From: Salvelinus alpinus
Lineage: Eukaryota; Chordata; Actinopteri; Salmoniformes; Salmonidae
Reading direction: 5' to 3'
Assembly (NCBI RefSeq): GCF_045679555.1
Contig: NW_027256058.1
Location: forward strand, 22,071 to 86,070
Length of the DNA stretch: 64,000 bases
This document shows, one piece after another, positions 24,301 through 39,300 of this stretch; position 1 is the first letter of the stretch, and every line of letters starts with the position of its first letter. The notes under the pieces were generated by a model that saw nothing but the letters and a program-made list of their open reading frames with translations, did no database searches and was not told the DNA's origin. Both the position numbers and the translations under genes were made by a program.

Positions 24301-27300
24301 GATTTAGAGCTTGTTTTTGGAAAAGTGTTTATTTCTGTATTTCAATGTTGCAACTTGCTGAAAACTGTCCACAGTGTTCCTATCATCCTGATTAAACAGT
24401 ACTGAAAAAAAATTCACTTACAGAGTGCATCAAACATGATTTAGAGCTTGTTTATGGAAAAGTGTTTATTTCTGTATTTCAACATGATTTGGAGCTTGTT
24501 TTTGAAAAGTGCTTATTTCTGTATTTCAACATGATTTGAAGCTTGTTTTTGAAAAGTGCTTATTTCTGTTTTTCAACATGATTTAGAGCTTGTTTTTGGA
24601 AAAGTGTTTATTTCTGTATTCCAATGTTGCAACTTGCTGAAAACTGTCCACAGTGTTCCTATCATCCTGATTAAACAGTACTGAAAAAAAATTCACTTAC
24701 AGAGTGCATCAAACATGATTTAGAGCTTGTTTATGGAAAAGTGTTTATTTCTGTATTTCAACATGATTTGGAGCTTGTTTTTGAAAGTGCTTATTTCTGT
24801 ATTTCAACATGATTTGAAGCTTGTTTTTGAAAAGTGCTTATTTCTGTTTTTCAACATGATTTAGAGCATGTTTTTGGAAAAGTGTTTATTTCTGTATTTC
24901 AATGTTGCAACTTGCTGAAAACTGTCCACAGTGTTTCTATCATCCTGATTAAACAGTACTGAAAAAAAATTCACTTACAGAGTGCATCAAACATGATTTA
25001 GAGCTTGTTTATGGAAAAGTGTTTATTTCTGTATTTCAACATGATTTGGAGCTTGTTTTTGAAAAGTGCTTATTTCTGTATTTCAACATGATTTGAAGCT
25101 TGTTTTTGAAAAGTGCTTATTTCTGTTTTTCAACATGATTTAGAGCTTGTTTTTGGAAAAGTGTTTATTTCTGTATTTCAATGTTGCAACTTGCTGAAAA
25201 CTGTCCACAGTGTTCCTATCATCCTGATTAAACAGTACTGAAAAAAAATCACTTACAGAGTGCATCAAACATGATTTAGAGCTTGTTTATGGAAAAGTGT
25301 TTATTTCTGTATTTCAACATGATTTGAAGTTTGTTTTTGAAAAGTGCTTATTTCTGTTTTTCAACATGATTTAGAGCTTGTTTTTGGAAAAGTGTTTATT
25401 TCTGTATTTCAATGTTGCAACTTGCTGAAAACTGTCCACAGTGTTCCTATCATCCTGATTAAACAGTACTGAAAAAAAATTCACTTACAGAGTGCATCAA
25501 ACATGATTTAGAGCTTGTTTATGGAAAAGTGTTTATTTCTGTATTTCAACATGATTTGGAGCTTGTTTTTGAAAGTGCTTATTTCTGTATTTCAACATGA
25601 TTTGAAGCTTGTTTTTGAAAAGTGCTTATTTCTGTTTTTCAACATGATTTAGAGCTTGTTTTTGGAAAAGTGTTTATTTCTGTATTTCAATGTTGCAACT
25701 TGCTGAAAACTGTCCACAGTGTTTCTATCATCCTGATTAAACAGTACTGAAAAAAAATTCACTTACAGAGTGCATCAAACATGATTTAGAGCTTGTTTAT
25801 GGAAAAGTGTTTATTTCTGTATTTCAACATGATTTGGAGCTTGTTTTTGAAAAGTGCTTATTTCTGTATTTCAACATGATTTGAAGCTTGTTTTTGAAAA
25901 GTGCTTATTTCTGTTTTTCAACATGATTTAGAGCTTGTTTTTGGAAAAGTGTTTATTTCTGTATTTCAATGTTGCAACTTGCTGAAAACTGTCCACAGTG
26001 TTCCTATCATCCTGATTAAACAGTACTGAAAAAAAATCACTTACAGAGTGCATCAAACATGATTTAGAGCTTGTTTATGGAAAAGTGTTTATTTCTGTAT
26101 TTCAACATGATTTGAAGTTTGTTTTTGAAAAGTGCTTATTTCTGTTTTTCAACATGATTTAGAGCTTGTTTTTGGAAAAGTGTTTATTTCTGTATTTCAA
26201 TGTTGCAACTTGCTGAAAACTGTCCACAGTGTTCCTATCATCCTGATTAAACAGTACTGAAAAAAAATTCACTTACAGAGTGCATCAAACATGATTTAGA
26301 GCTTGTTTATGGAAAAGTGTTTATTTCTGTATTTCAACATGATTTGGAGCTTGTTTTTGAAAAGTGCTTATTTCTGTATTTCAACATGATTTGAAGCTTG
26401 TTTTTGAAAAGTGCTTATTTCTGTTTTTCAACATGATTTAGAGCTTGTTTTTGGAAAAGTGTTTATTTCTGTATTTCAATGTTGCAACTTGCTGAAAACT
26501 GTCCACAGTGTTTCTATCATCCTGATTAAACAGTACTGAAAAAAAATTCACTTACAGAGTGCATCAAACATGATTTAGAGCTTGTTTATGGAAAAGTGTT
26601 TATTTCTGTATTTCAACATGATTTGGAGCTTGTTTTTGAAAAGTGCTTATTTCTGTATTTCAACATGATTTGAAGCTTGTTTTTGAAAAGTGCTTATTTC
26701 TGTTTTTCAACATGATTTAGAGCTTGTTTTTGGAAAAGTGTTTATTTCTGTATTTCAATGTTGCAACTTGCTGAAAACTGTCCACAGTGTTTCTATCATC
26801 CTGATTAAACAGTACTGAAAAAAAATTCACTTACAGAGTGCATCAAACATGATTTAGAGCTTGTTTATGGAAAAGTGTTTATTTCTGTATTTCAACATGA
26901 TTTGGAGCTTGTTTTTGAAAAGTGCTTATTTCTGTATTTCAACATGATTTGAAGTTTGTTTTTGAAAAGTGCTTATTTCTGTTTTTCAACATGATTTAGA
27001 GCTTGTTTTTGGAAAAGTGTTTATTTCTGTATTTCAATGTTGCAACTTGCTGAAAACTGTCCACAGTGTTCCTATCATCCTGATTAAACAGTACTGAAAA
27101 AAAATTCACTTACAGAGTGCATCAAACATGATTTAGAGCTTGTTTATGGAAAAGTGTTTATTTCTGTATTTCAACATGATTTGGAGCTTGTTTTTGAAAA
27201 GTGCTTATTTCTGTATTTCAACATGATTTGAAGCTTGTTTTTGAAAAGTGCTTATTTCTGTTTTTCAACATGATTTAGAGCTTGTTTTTGGAAAAGTGTT

Positions 27301-30300
27301 TATTTCTGTATTCCAATGTTGCAACTTGCTGAAAACTGTCCACAGTGTTCCTATCATCCTGATTAAACAGTACTGAAAAAAAATTCACTTACAGAGTGCA
27401 TCAAACATGATTTAGAGCTTGTTTATGGAAAAGTGTTTATTTCTGTATTTCAACATGATTTGGAGCTTGTTTTTGAAAAGTGCTTATTTCTGTATTTCAA
27501 CATGATTTGAAGTTTGTTTTTGAAAAGTGCTTATTTCTGTTTTTCAACATGATTTAGAGCTTGTTTTTGGAAAAGTGTTTATTTCTGTATTTCAATGTTG
27601 CAACTTGCTGAAAACTGTCCACAGTGTTCCTATCATCCTGATTAAACAGTACTGAAAAAAAATTCACTTACAGAGTGCATCAAACATGATTTAGAGCTTG
27701 TTTATGGAAAAGTGTTTATTTCTGTATTTCAACATGATTTGGAGCTTGTTTTTGAAAAGTGCTTATTTCTGTATTTCAACATGATTTGAAGCTTGTTTTT
27801 GAAAAGTGCTTATTTCTGTTTTTCAACATGATTTAGAGCTTGTTTTTGGAAAAGTGTTTATTTCTGTATTTCAATGTTGCAACTTGTTGAAAACTGTCCA
27901 CAGTGTTCCTATCATCCTGATTAAACAGTACTGAAAAAAAATTCACTTACAGAGTGCATCAAACATGATTTAGAGCTTGTTTATGGAAAAGTGTTTATTT
28001 CTGTATTTCAACATGATTTGGAGCTTGTTTTTGAAAAGTGCTTATTTCTGTATTTCAACATGATTTGAAGCTTGTTTTTGAAAAGTGCTTATTTCTGTTT
28101 TTCAACATGATTTAGAGCTTGTTTTTGGAAAAGTGTTTATTTCTGTATTTCAATGTTGCAACTTGCTGAAAACTGTCCACAGTGTTTCTATCATCCTGAT
28201 TAAACAGTACTGAAAAAAAATTCACTTACAGAGTGCATCAAACATGATTTAGAGCTTGTTTATGGAAAAGTGTTTATTTCTGTATTTCAACATGATTTGG
28301 AGCTTGTTTTTGAAAAGTGCTTATTTCTGTATTTCAACATGATTTGAAGCTTGTTTTTGAAAAGTGCTTATTTCTGTTTTTCAACATGATTTAGAGCTTG
28401 TTTTTGGAAAAGTGTTTATTTCTGTATTTCAATGTTGCAACTTGCTGAAAACTGTCCACAGTGTTTCTATCATCCTGATTAAACAGTACTGAAAAAAAAT
28501 TCACTTACAGAGTGCATCAAACATGATTTAGAGCTTGTTTATGGAAAAGTGTTTATTTCTGTATTTCAACATGATTTGGAGCTTGTTTTTGAAAAGTGCT
28601 TATTTCTGTATTTCAACATGATTTGAAGTTTGTTTTTGAAAAGTGCTTATTTCTGTTTTTCAACATGATTTAGAGCTTGTTTTTGGAAAAGTGTTTATTT
28701 CTGTATTTCAATGTTGCAACTTGCTGAAAACTGTCCACAGTGTTCCTATCATCCTGATTAAACAGTACTGAAAAAAAATTCACTTACAGAGTGCATCAAA
28801 CATGATTTAGAGCTTGTTTATGGAAAAGTGTTTATTTCTGTATTTCAACATGATTTGGAGCTTGTTTTTGAAAAGTGTTTATTTCTGTATTTCAACATGA
28901 TTTGGAGCTTGTTTTTGAAAAGTGCTTATTTCTGTATTTCAACATGATTTAGAGCTTGTTTTTGGAAAAGTGTTTATTTCTGTATTCCAATGTTGCAACT
29001 TGCTGAAAACTGTCCACAGTGTTCCTATCATCCTGATTAAACAGTACTGAAAAAAAATTCACTTACAGAGTGCATCAAACATGATTTAGAGCTTGTTTAT
29101 GGAAAAGTGTTTATTTCTGTATTTCAACATGATTTGGAGCTTGTTTTTGAAAAGTGCTTATTTCTGTATTTCAACATGATTTGAAGCTTGTTTTTGAAAA
29201 GTGCTTATTTCTGTTTTTCAACATGATTTAGAGCTTGTTTTTGGAAAAGTGTTTATTTCTGTATTTCAATGTTGCAACTTGCTGAAAACTGTCCACAGTG
29301 TTTCTATCATCCTGATTAAACAGTACTGAAAAAAAATTCACTTACAGAGTGCATCAAACATGATTTAGAGCTTGTTTATGGAAAAGTGTTTATTTCTGTA
29401 TTTCAACATGATTTGGAGCTTGTTTTTGAAAAGTGCTTATTTCTGTATTTCAACATGATTTGAAGCTTGTTTTTGAAAAGTGCTTATTTCTGTTTTTCAA
29501 CATGATTTAGAGCTTGTTTTTGGAAAAGTGTTTATTTCTGTATTTCAATGTTGCAACTTGCTGAAAACTGTCCACAGTGTTCCTATCATCCTGATTAAAC
29601 AGTACTGAAAAAAAAATCACTTACAGAGTGCATCAAACATGATTTAGAGCTTGTTTATGGAAAAGTGTTTATTTCTGTATTTCAACATGATTTGAAGTTT
29701 GTTTTTGAAAAGTGCTTATTTCTGTTTTTCAACATGATTTAGAGCTTGTTTTTGGAAAAGTGTTTATTTCTGTATTTCAATGTTGCAACTTGCTGAAAAC
29801 TGTCCACAGTGTTCCTATCATCCTGATTAAACAGTACTGAAAAAAAATTCACTTACAGAGTGCATCAAACATGATTTAGAGCTTGTTTATGGAAAAGTGT
29901 TTATTTCTGTATTTCAACATGATTTGGAGCTTGTTTTTGAAAAGTGCTTATTTCTGTATTTCAACATGATTTGAAGCTTGTTTTTGAAAAGTGCTTATTT
30001 CTGTTTTTCAACATGATTTAGAGCTTGTTTTTGGAAAAGTGTTTATTTCTGTATTTCAATGTTGCAACTTGCTGAAAACTGTCCACAGTGTTCCTATCAT
30101 CCTGATTAAACAGTACTGAAAAAAAATTCACTTACAGAGTGCATCAAACATGATTTAGAGCTTGTTTATGGAAAAGTGTTTATTTCTGTATTTCAAAATG
30201 ATTTGGAGCTTGTTTTTGAAAAGTGCTTATTTCTGTATTTCAACATGATTTGAAGCTTGTTTTTGAAAAGTGCTTATTTCTGTTTTTCAACATGATTTAG

Positions 30301-33300
30301 AGCTTGTTTTTGGAAAAGTGTTTATTTCTGTATTTCAATGTTGCAACTTGCTGAAAACTGTCCACAGTGTTCCTATCATCCTGATTAAACAGTACTGAAA
30401 AAAAATTCACTTACAGAGTGCATCAAACATGATTTAGAGCTTGTTTATGGAAAAGTGTTTATTTCTGTATTTCAACATGATTTGGAGCTTGTTTTTGAAA
30501 AGTGCTTATTTCTGTATTTCAACATGATTTGAAGCTTGTTTTTGAAAAGTGCTTATTTCTGTTTTTCAACATGATTTAGAGCTTGTTTTTGGAAAAGTGT
30601 TTATTTCTGTATTTCAATGTTGCAACTTGCTGAAAACTGTCCACAGTGTTTCTATCATCCTGATTAAACAGTACTGAAAAAAAATTCACTTACAGAGTGC
30701 ATCAAACATGATTTAGAGCTTGTTTATGGAAAAGTGTTTATTTCTGTATTTCAACATGATTTGGAGCTTGTTTTTGAAAAGTGCTTATTTCTGTATTTCA
30801 ACATGATTTGAAGTTTGTTTTTGAAAAGTGCTTATTTCTGTTTTTCAACATGATTTAGAGCTTGTTTTTGGAAAAGTGTTTATTTCTGTATTTCAATGTT
30901 GCAACTTGCTGAAAACTGTCCACAGTGTTCCTATCATCCTGATTAAACAGTACTGAAAAAAAAATCACTTACAGAGTGCATCAAACATGATTTAGAGCTT
31001 GTTTATGGAAAAGTGTTTATTTCTGTATTTCAACATGATTTGAAGTTTGTTTTTGAAAAGTGCTTATTTCTGTTTTTCAACATGATTTAGAGCTTGTTTT
31101 TGGAAAAGTGTTTATTTCTGTATTTCAATGTTGCAACTTGCTGAAAACTGTCCACAGTGTTCCTATCATCCTGATTAAACAGTACTGAAAAAAAATTCAC
31201 TTACAGAGTGCATCAAACATGATTTAGAGCTTGTTTATGGAAAAGTGTTTATTTCTGTATTTCAACATGATTTGGAGCTTGTTTTTGAAAAGTGCTTATT
31301 TCTGTATTTCAACATGATTTGAAGCTTGTTTTTGAAAAGTGCTTATTTCTGTTTTTCAACATGATTTAGAGCTTGTTTTTGGAAAAGTGTTTATTTCTGT
31401 ATTTCAATGTTGCAACTTGTTGAAAACTGTCCACAGTGTTCCTATCATCCTGATTAAACAGTACTGAAAAAAAATTCACTTACAGAGTGCATCAAACATG
31501 ATTTAGAGCTTGTTTATGGAAAAGTGTTTATTTCTGTATTTCAACATGATTTGGAGCTTGTTTTTGAAAAGTGCTTATTTCTGTATTTCAACATGATTTG
31601 AAGCTTGTTTTTGAAAAGTGCTTATTTCTGTTTTTCAACATGATTTAGAGCTTGTTTTTGGAAAAGTGTTTATTTCTGTATTTCAATGTTGCAACTTGCT
31701 GAAAACTGTCCACAGTGTTCCTATCATCCTGATTAAACAGTACTGAAAAAAAATTCACTTACAGAGTGCATCAAACATGATTTAGAGCTTGTTTATGGAA
31801 AAGTGTTTATTTCTGTATTTCAACATGATTTGGAGCTTGTTTTTGAAAAGTGCTTATTTCTGTATTTCAACATGATTTGAAGCTTGTTTTTGAAAAGTGC
31901 TTATTTCTGTTTTTCAACATGATTTAGAGCTTGTTTTTGGAAAAGTGTTTATTTCTGTATTTCAATGTTGCAACTTGCTGAAAACTGTCCACAGTGTTTC
32001 TATCATCCTGATTAAACAGTACTGAAAAAAAATTCACTTACAGAGTGCATCAAACATGATTTAGAGCTTGTTTATGGAAAAGTGTTTATTTCTGTATTTC
32101 AACATGATTTGGAGCTTGTTTTTGAAAAGTGCTTATTTCTGTATTTCAACATGATTTGAAGTTTGTTTTTGAAAAGTGCTTATTTCTGTTTTTCAACATG
32201 ATTTAGAGCTTGTTTTTGGAAAAGTGTTTATTTCTGTATTTCAATGTTGCAACTTGCTGAAAACTGTCCACAGTGTTCCTATCATCCTGATTAAACAGTA
32301 CTGAAAAAAAATTCACTTACAGAGTGCATCAAACATGATTTAGAGCTTGTTTATGGAAAAGTGTTTATTTCTGTATTTCAACATGATTTGGAGCTTGTTT
32401 TTGAAAAGTGCTTATTTCTGTATTTCAACATGATTTGAAGCTTGTTTTTGAAAAGTGCTTATTTCTGTTTTTCAACATGATTTAGAGCTTGTTTTTGGAA
32501 AAGTGTTTATTTCTGTATTCCAATGTTGCAACTTGCTGAAAACTGTCCACAGTGTTCCTATCATCCTGATTAAACAGTACTGAAAAAAAATTCACTTACA
32601 GAGTGCATCAAACATGATTTAGAGCTTGTTTATGGAAAAGTGTTTATTTCTGTATTTCAACATGATTTGGAGCTTGTTTTTGAAAAGTGCTTACTTCTGT
32701 ATTTCAACATGATTTGGAGCTTGTTTTTGAAAAGTGCTTATTTCTGTTTTTCAACATGATTTAGAGCTTGTTTTTGGAAAAGTGTTTATTTCTGTATTCC
32801 AATGTTGCAACTTGCTGAAAACTGTCCACAGTGTTCCTATCATCCTGATTAAACAGTACTGAAAAAAAATTAACTTACAGAGTGCATCAAACATGATTTA
32901 GAGCTTGTTTATGGAAAAGTGTTTATTTCTGTATTTCAACATGATTTGGAGCTTGTTTTTGAAAAGTGCTTATTTCTGTATTTCAACATGATTTGAAGCT
33001 TGTTTTTGAAAAGTGCTTATTTCTGTTTTTCAACATGATTTAGAGCTTGTTTTTGGAAAAGTGTTTATTTCTGTATTTCAATGTTGCAACTTGCTGAAAA
33101 CTGTCCACAGTGTTCCTATCATCCTGATTAAACAGTACTGAAAAAAAATTCACTTACAGAGTGCATCAAACATGATTTAGAGCTTGTTTATGGAAAAGTG
33201 TTTATTTCTGTATTTCAACATGATTTGAAGTTTGTTTTTGAAAAGTGCTTATTTCTGTTTTTCAACATGATTTAGAGCTTGTTTTTGGAAAAGTGTTTAT

Positions 33301-36300
33301 TTCTGTATTTCAATGTTGCAACTTGCTGAAAACTGTCCACAGTGTTCCTATCATCCTGATTAAACAGTACTGAAAAAAAATTCACTTACAGAGTGCATCA
33401 AACATGATTTAGAGCTTGTTTATGGAAAAGTGTTTATTTCTGTATTTCAACATGATTTGGAGCTTGTTTTTGAAAAGTGCTTATTTCTGTATTTCAACAT
33501 GATTTGAAGCTTGTTTTTGAAAAGTGCTTATTTCTGTTTTTCAACATGATTTAGAGCTTGTTTTTGGAAAAGTGTTTATTTCTGTATTCCAATGTTGCAA
33601 CTTGCTGAAAACTGTCCACAGTGTTCCTATCATCCTGATTAAACAGTCCTAAAAAAATTCACTTACAGAGTGCATCAAACATGATTTAGAGCTTGTTTAT
33701 GGAAAAGTGTTTATTTCTGTATTTCAACATGATTTGGAGCTTGTTTTTGAAAAGTGCTTATTTCTGTATTTCAACATGATTTGAAGCTTGTTTTTGAAAA
33801 GTGCTTATTTCTGTTTTTCAACATGATTTAGAGCTTGTTTTTGGAAAAGTGTTTATTTCTGTATTTCAATGTTGCAACTTGCTGAAAACTGTCCACAGTG
33901 TTTCTATCATCCTGATTAAACAGTACTGAAAAAAAATTCACTTACAGAGTGCATCAAACATGATTTAGAGCTTGTTTATGGAAAAGTGTTTATTTCTGTA
34001 TTTCAACATGATTTGGAGCTTGTTTTTGAAAAGTGCTTATTTCTGTATTTCAACATGATTTGAAGCTTGTTTTTGAAAAGTGCTTATTTCTGTTTTTCAA
34101 CATGATTTAGAGCTTGTTTTTGGAAAAGTGTTTATTTCTGTATTTCAATGTTGCAACTTGCTGAAAACTGTCCACAGTGTTCCTATCATCCTGATTAAAC
34201 AGTACTGAAAAAAAAATCACTTACAGAGTGCATCAAACATGATTTAGAGCTTGTTTATGGAAAAGTGTTTATTTCTGTATTTCAACATGATTTGGAGCTT
34301 GTTTTTGAAAAGTGCTTATTTCTGTTTTTCAACATGATTTAGAGCTTGTTTTTGGAAAAGTGTTTATTTCTGTATTTCAATGTTGCAACTTGCTGAAAAC
34401 TGTCCACAGTGTTCCTATCATCCTGATTAAACAGTACTGAAAAAAAATTCACTTACAGAGTGCATCAAACATGATTTAGAGCTTGTTTATGGAAAAGTGT
34501 TTATTTCTGTATTTCAACATGATTTGGAGCTTGTTTTTGAAAAGTGCTTATTTCTGAATTTCAACATGATTTGAAGCTTGTTTTTGAAAAGTGCTTATTT
34601 CTGTTTTTCAACATGATTTAGAGCTTGTTTTTGGAAAAGTGTTTATTTCTGTATTTCAATGTTGCAACTTGTTGAAAACTGTCCACAGTGTTCCTATCAT
34701 CCTGATTAAACAGTACTGAAAAAAAATTCACTTACAGAGTGCATCAAACATGATTTAGAGCTTGTTTATGGAAAAGTGTTTATTTCTGTATTTCAACATG
34801 ATTTGGAGCTTGTTTTTGAAAAGTGCTTATTTCTGTATTTCAACATGATTTGAAGCTTGTTTTTGAAAAGTGCTTATTTCTGTTTTTCAACATGATTTAG
34901 AGCTTGTTTTTGGAAAAGTGTTTATTTCTGTATTTCAATGTTGCAACTTGCTGAAAACTGTCCACAGTGTTCCTATCATCCTGATTAAACAGTACTGAAA
35001 AAAAATTCACTTACAGAGTGCATCAAACATGATTTAGAGCTTGTTTATGGAAAAGTGTTTATTTCTGTATTTCAACATGATTTGGAGCTTGTTTTTGAAA
35101 AGTGCTTATTTCTGTATTTCAACATGATTTGAAGCTTGTTTTTGAAAAGTGCTTATTTCTGTTTTTCAACATGATTTAGAGCTTGTTTTTGGAAAAGTGT
35201 TTATTTCTGTATTTCAATGTTGCAACTTGCTGAAAACTGTCCACAGTGTTTCTATCATCCTGATTAAACAGTACTGAAAAAAAATTCACTTACAGAGTGC
35301 ATCAAACATGATTTAGAGCTTGTTTATGGAAAAGTGTTTATTTCTGTATTTCAACATGATTTGGAGCTTGTTTTTGAAAAGTGCTTATTTCTGTATTTCA
35401 ACATGATTTGAAGTTTGTTTTTGAAAAGTGCTTATTTCTGTTTTTCAACATGATTTAGAGCTTGTTTTTGGAAAAGTGTTTATTTCTGTATTTCAATGTT
35501 GCAACTTGCTGAAAACTGTCCACAGTGTTCCTATCATCCTGATTAAACAGTACTGAAAAAAAAAATCACTTACAGAGTGCATCAAACATGATTTAGAGCT
35601 TGTTTATGGAAAAGTGTTTATTTCTGTATTTCAACATGATTTGAAGTTTGTTTTTGAAAAGTGCTTATTTCTGTTTTTCAACATGATTTAGAGCTTGTTT
35701 TTGGAAAAGTGTTTATTTCTGTATTTCAATGTTGCAACTTGCTGAAAACTGTCCACAGTGTTCCTATCATCCTGATTAAACAGTACTGAAAAAAAATTCA
35801 CTTACAGAGTGCATCAAACATGATTTAGAGCTTGTTTATGGAAAAGTGTTTATTTCTGTATTTCAACATGATTTGGAGCTTGTTTTTGAAAAGTGCTTAT
35901 TTCTGTATTTCAACATGATTTGAAGCTTGTTTTTGAAAAGTGCTTATTTCTGTTTTTCAACATGATTTAGAGCTTGTTTTTGGAAAAGTGTTTATTTCTG
36001 TATTTCAATGTTGCAACTTGCTGAAAACTGTCCACAGTGTTTCTATCATCCTGATTAAACAGTACTGAAAAAAAATTCACTTACAGAGTGCATCAAACAT
36101 GATTTAGAGCTTGTTTATGGAAAAGTGTTTATTTCTGTATTTCAACATGATTTGGAGCTTGTTTTTGAAAAGTGCTTATTTCTGTATTTCAACATGATTT
36201 GAAGCTTGTTTTTGAAAAGTGCTTATTTCTGTTTTTCAACATGATTTAGAGCTTGTTTTTGGAAAAGTGTTTATTTCTGTATTTCAATGTTGCAACTTGC

Positions 36301-39300
36301 TGAAAACTGTCCACAGTGTTCCTATCATCCTGATTAAACAGTACTGAAAAAAAAATCACTTACAGAGTGCATCAAACATGATTTAGAGCTTGTTTATGGA
36401 AAAGTGTTTATTTCTGTATTTCAACATGATTTGAAGTTTGTTTTTGAAAAGTGCTTATTTCTGTTTTTCAACATGATTTAGAGCTTGTTTTTGGAAAAGT
36501 GTTTATTTCTGTATTTCAATGTTGCAACTTGCTGAAAACTGTCCACAGTGTTCCTATCATCCTGATTAAACAGTACTGAAAAGAAATTCACTTACAGAGT
36601 GCATCAAACATGATTTAGAGCTTGTTTATGGAAAAGTGTTTATTTCTGTATTTCAACATGATTTGGAGCTTGTTTTTGAAAAGTGCTTATTTCTGAATTT
36701 CAACATGATTTGAAGCTTGTTTTTGAAAAGTGCTTATTTCTGAATTTCAACATGATTTAGAGCTTGTTTTTGGAAAAGTGTTTATTTCTGTATTTCAATG
36801 TTGCAACTTGTTGAAAACTGTCCACAGTGTTCCTATCATCCTGATTAAACAGTACTGAAAAAAAATTCACTTACAGAGTGCATCAAACATGATTTAGAGC
36901 TTGTTTATGGAAAAGTGTTTATTTCTGTATTTCAACATGATTTGGAGCTTGTTTTTGAAAAGTGCTTATTTCTGTATTTCAACATGATTTGAAGCTTGTT
37001 TTTGAAAAGTGCTTATTTCTGTTTTTCAACATGATTTAGAGCTTGTTTTTGGAAAAGTGTTTATTTCTGTATTTCAATGTTGCAACTTGCTGAAAACTGT
37101 CCACAGTGTTCCTATCATCCTGATTAAACAGTACTGAAAAAAAATTCACTTACAGAGTGCATCAAACATGATTTAGAGCTTGTTTATGGAAAAGTGTTTA
37201 TTTCTGTATTTCAACATGATTTGGAGCTTGTTTTTGAAAAGTGCTTATTTCTGTATTTCAACATGATTTGAAGCTTGTTTTTGAAAAGTGCTTATTTCTG
37301 TTTTTCAACATGATTTAGAGCTTGTTTTTGGAAAAGTGTTTATTTCTGTATTTCAATGTTGCAACTTGCTGAAAACTGTCCACAGTGTTTCTATCATCCT
37401 GATTAAACAGTACTGAAAAAAAATTCACTTACAGAGTGCATCAAACATGATTTAGAGCTTGTTTATGGAAAAGTGTTTATTTCTGTATTTCAACATGATT
37501 TGGAGCTTGTTTTTGAAAAGTGCTTATTTCTGTATTTCAACATGATTTGAAGTTTGTTTTTGAAAAGTGCTTATTTCTGTTTTTCAACATGATTTAGAGC
37601 TTGTTTTTGGAAAAGTGTTTATTTCTGTATTTCAATGTTGCAACTTGCTGAAAACTGTCCACAGTGTTCCTATCATCCTGATTAAACAGTACTGAAAAAA
37701 AATTCACTTACAGAGTGCATCAAACATGATTTAGAGCTTGTTTATGGAAAAGTGTTTATTTCTGTATTTCAACATGATTTGGAGCTTGTTTTTGAAAAGT
37801 GCTTATTTCTGTATTTCAACATGATTTGAAGCTTGTTTTTGAAAAGTGCTTATTTCTGTTTTTCAACATGATTTAGAGCTTGTTTTTGGAAAAGTGTTTA
37901 TTTCTGTATTCCAATGTTGCAACTTGCTGAAAACTGTCCACAGTGTTCCTATCATCCTGATTAAACAGTACTGAAAAAAAATTCACTTACAGAGTGCATC
38001 AAACATGATTTAGAGCTTGTTTATGGAAAAGTGTTTATTTCTGTATTTCAACATGATTTGGAGCTTGTTTTTGAAAAGTGCTTATTTCTGTATTTCAACA
38101 TGATTTGAAGCTTGTTTTTGAAAAGTGCTTATTTCTGTTTTTCAACATGATTTAGAGCTTGTTTTTGGAAAAGTGTTTATTTCTGTATTCCAATGTTGCA
38201 ACTTGCTGAAAACTGTCCACAGTGTTCCTATCATCCTGATTAAACAGTACTGAAAAAAAATTCACTTACAGAGTGCATCAAACATGATTTAGAGCTTGTT
38301 TATGGAAAAGTGTTTATTTCTGTATTTCAACATGATTTGGAGCTTGTTTTTGAAAAGTGCTTATTTCTGTATTTCAACATGATTTGAAGCTTGTTTTTGA
38401 AAAGTGCTTATTTCTGTTTTTCAACATGATTTAGAGCTTGTTTTTGGAAAAGTGTTTATTTCTGTATTTCAATGTTGCAACTTGCTGAAAACTGTCCACA
38501 GTGTTCCTATCATCCTGATTAAACAGTACTGAAAAAAAAATCACTTACAGAGTGCATCAAACATGATTTAGAGCTTGTTTATGGAAAAGTGTTTATTTCT
38601 GTATTTCAACATGATTTGAAGTTTGTTTTTGAAAAGTGCTTATTTCTGTTTTTCAACATGATTTAGAGCTTGTTTTTGGAAAAGTGTTTATTTCTGTATT
38701 TCAATGTTGCAACTTGCTGAAAACTGTCCACAGTGTTCCTATCATCCTGATTAAACAGTACTGAAAAAAAATTCACTTACAGAGTGCATCAAACATGATT
38801 TAGAGCTTGTTTATGGAAAAGTGTTTATTTCTGTATTTCAACATGATTTGGAGCTTGTTTTTGAAAAGTGCTTATTTCTGTATTTCAACATGATTTGAAG
38901 CTTGTTTTTGAAAAGTGCTTATTTCTGTATTTCAACATGATTTAGAGCTTGTTTTTGGAAAAGTGTTTATTTCTGTATTTCAATGTTGCAACTTGCTGAA
39001 AACTGTCCACAGTGTTTCTATCATCCTGATTAAACAGTACTGAAAAAAAATTCACTTACAGAGTGCATCAAACATGATTTAGAGCTTGTTTATGGAAAAG
39101 TGTTTATTTCTGTATTTCAACATGATTTGGAGCTTGTTTTTGAAAAGTGCTTATTTCTGTATTTCAACATGATTTGAAGCTTGTTTTTGAAAAGTGCTTA
39201 TTTCTGTTTTTCAACATGATTTAGAGCTTGTTTTTGGAAAAGTGTTTATTTCTGTATTTCAATGTTGCAACTTGCTGAAAACTGTCCACAGTGTTCCTAT

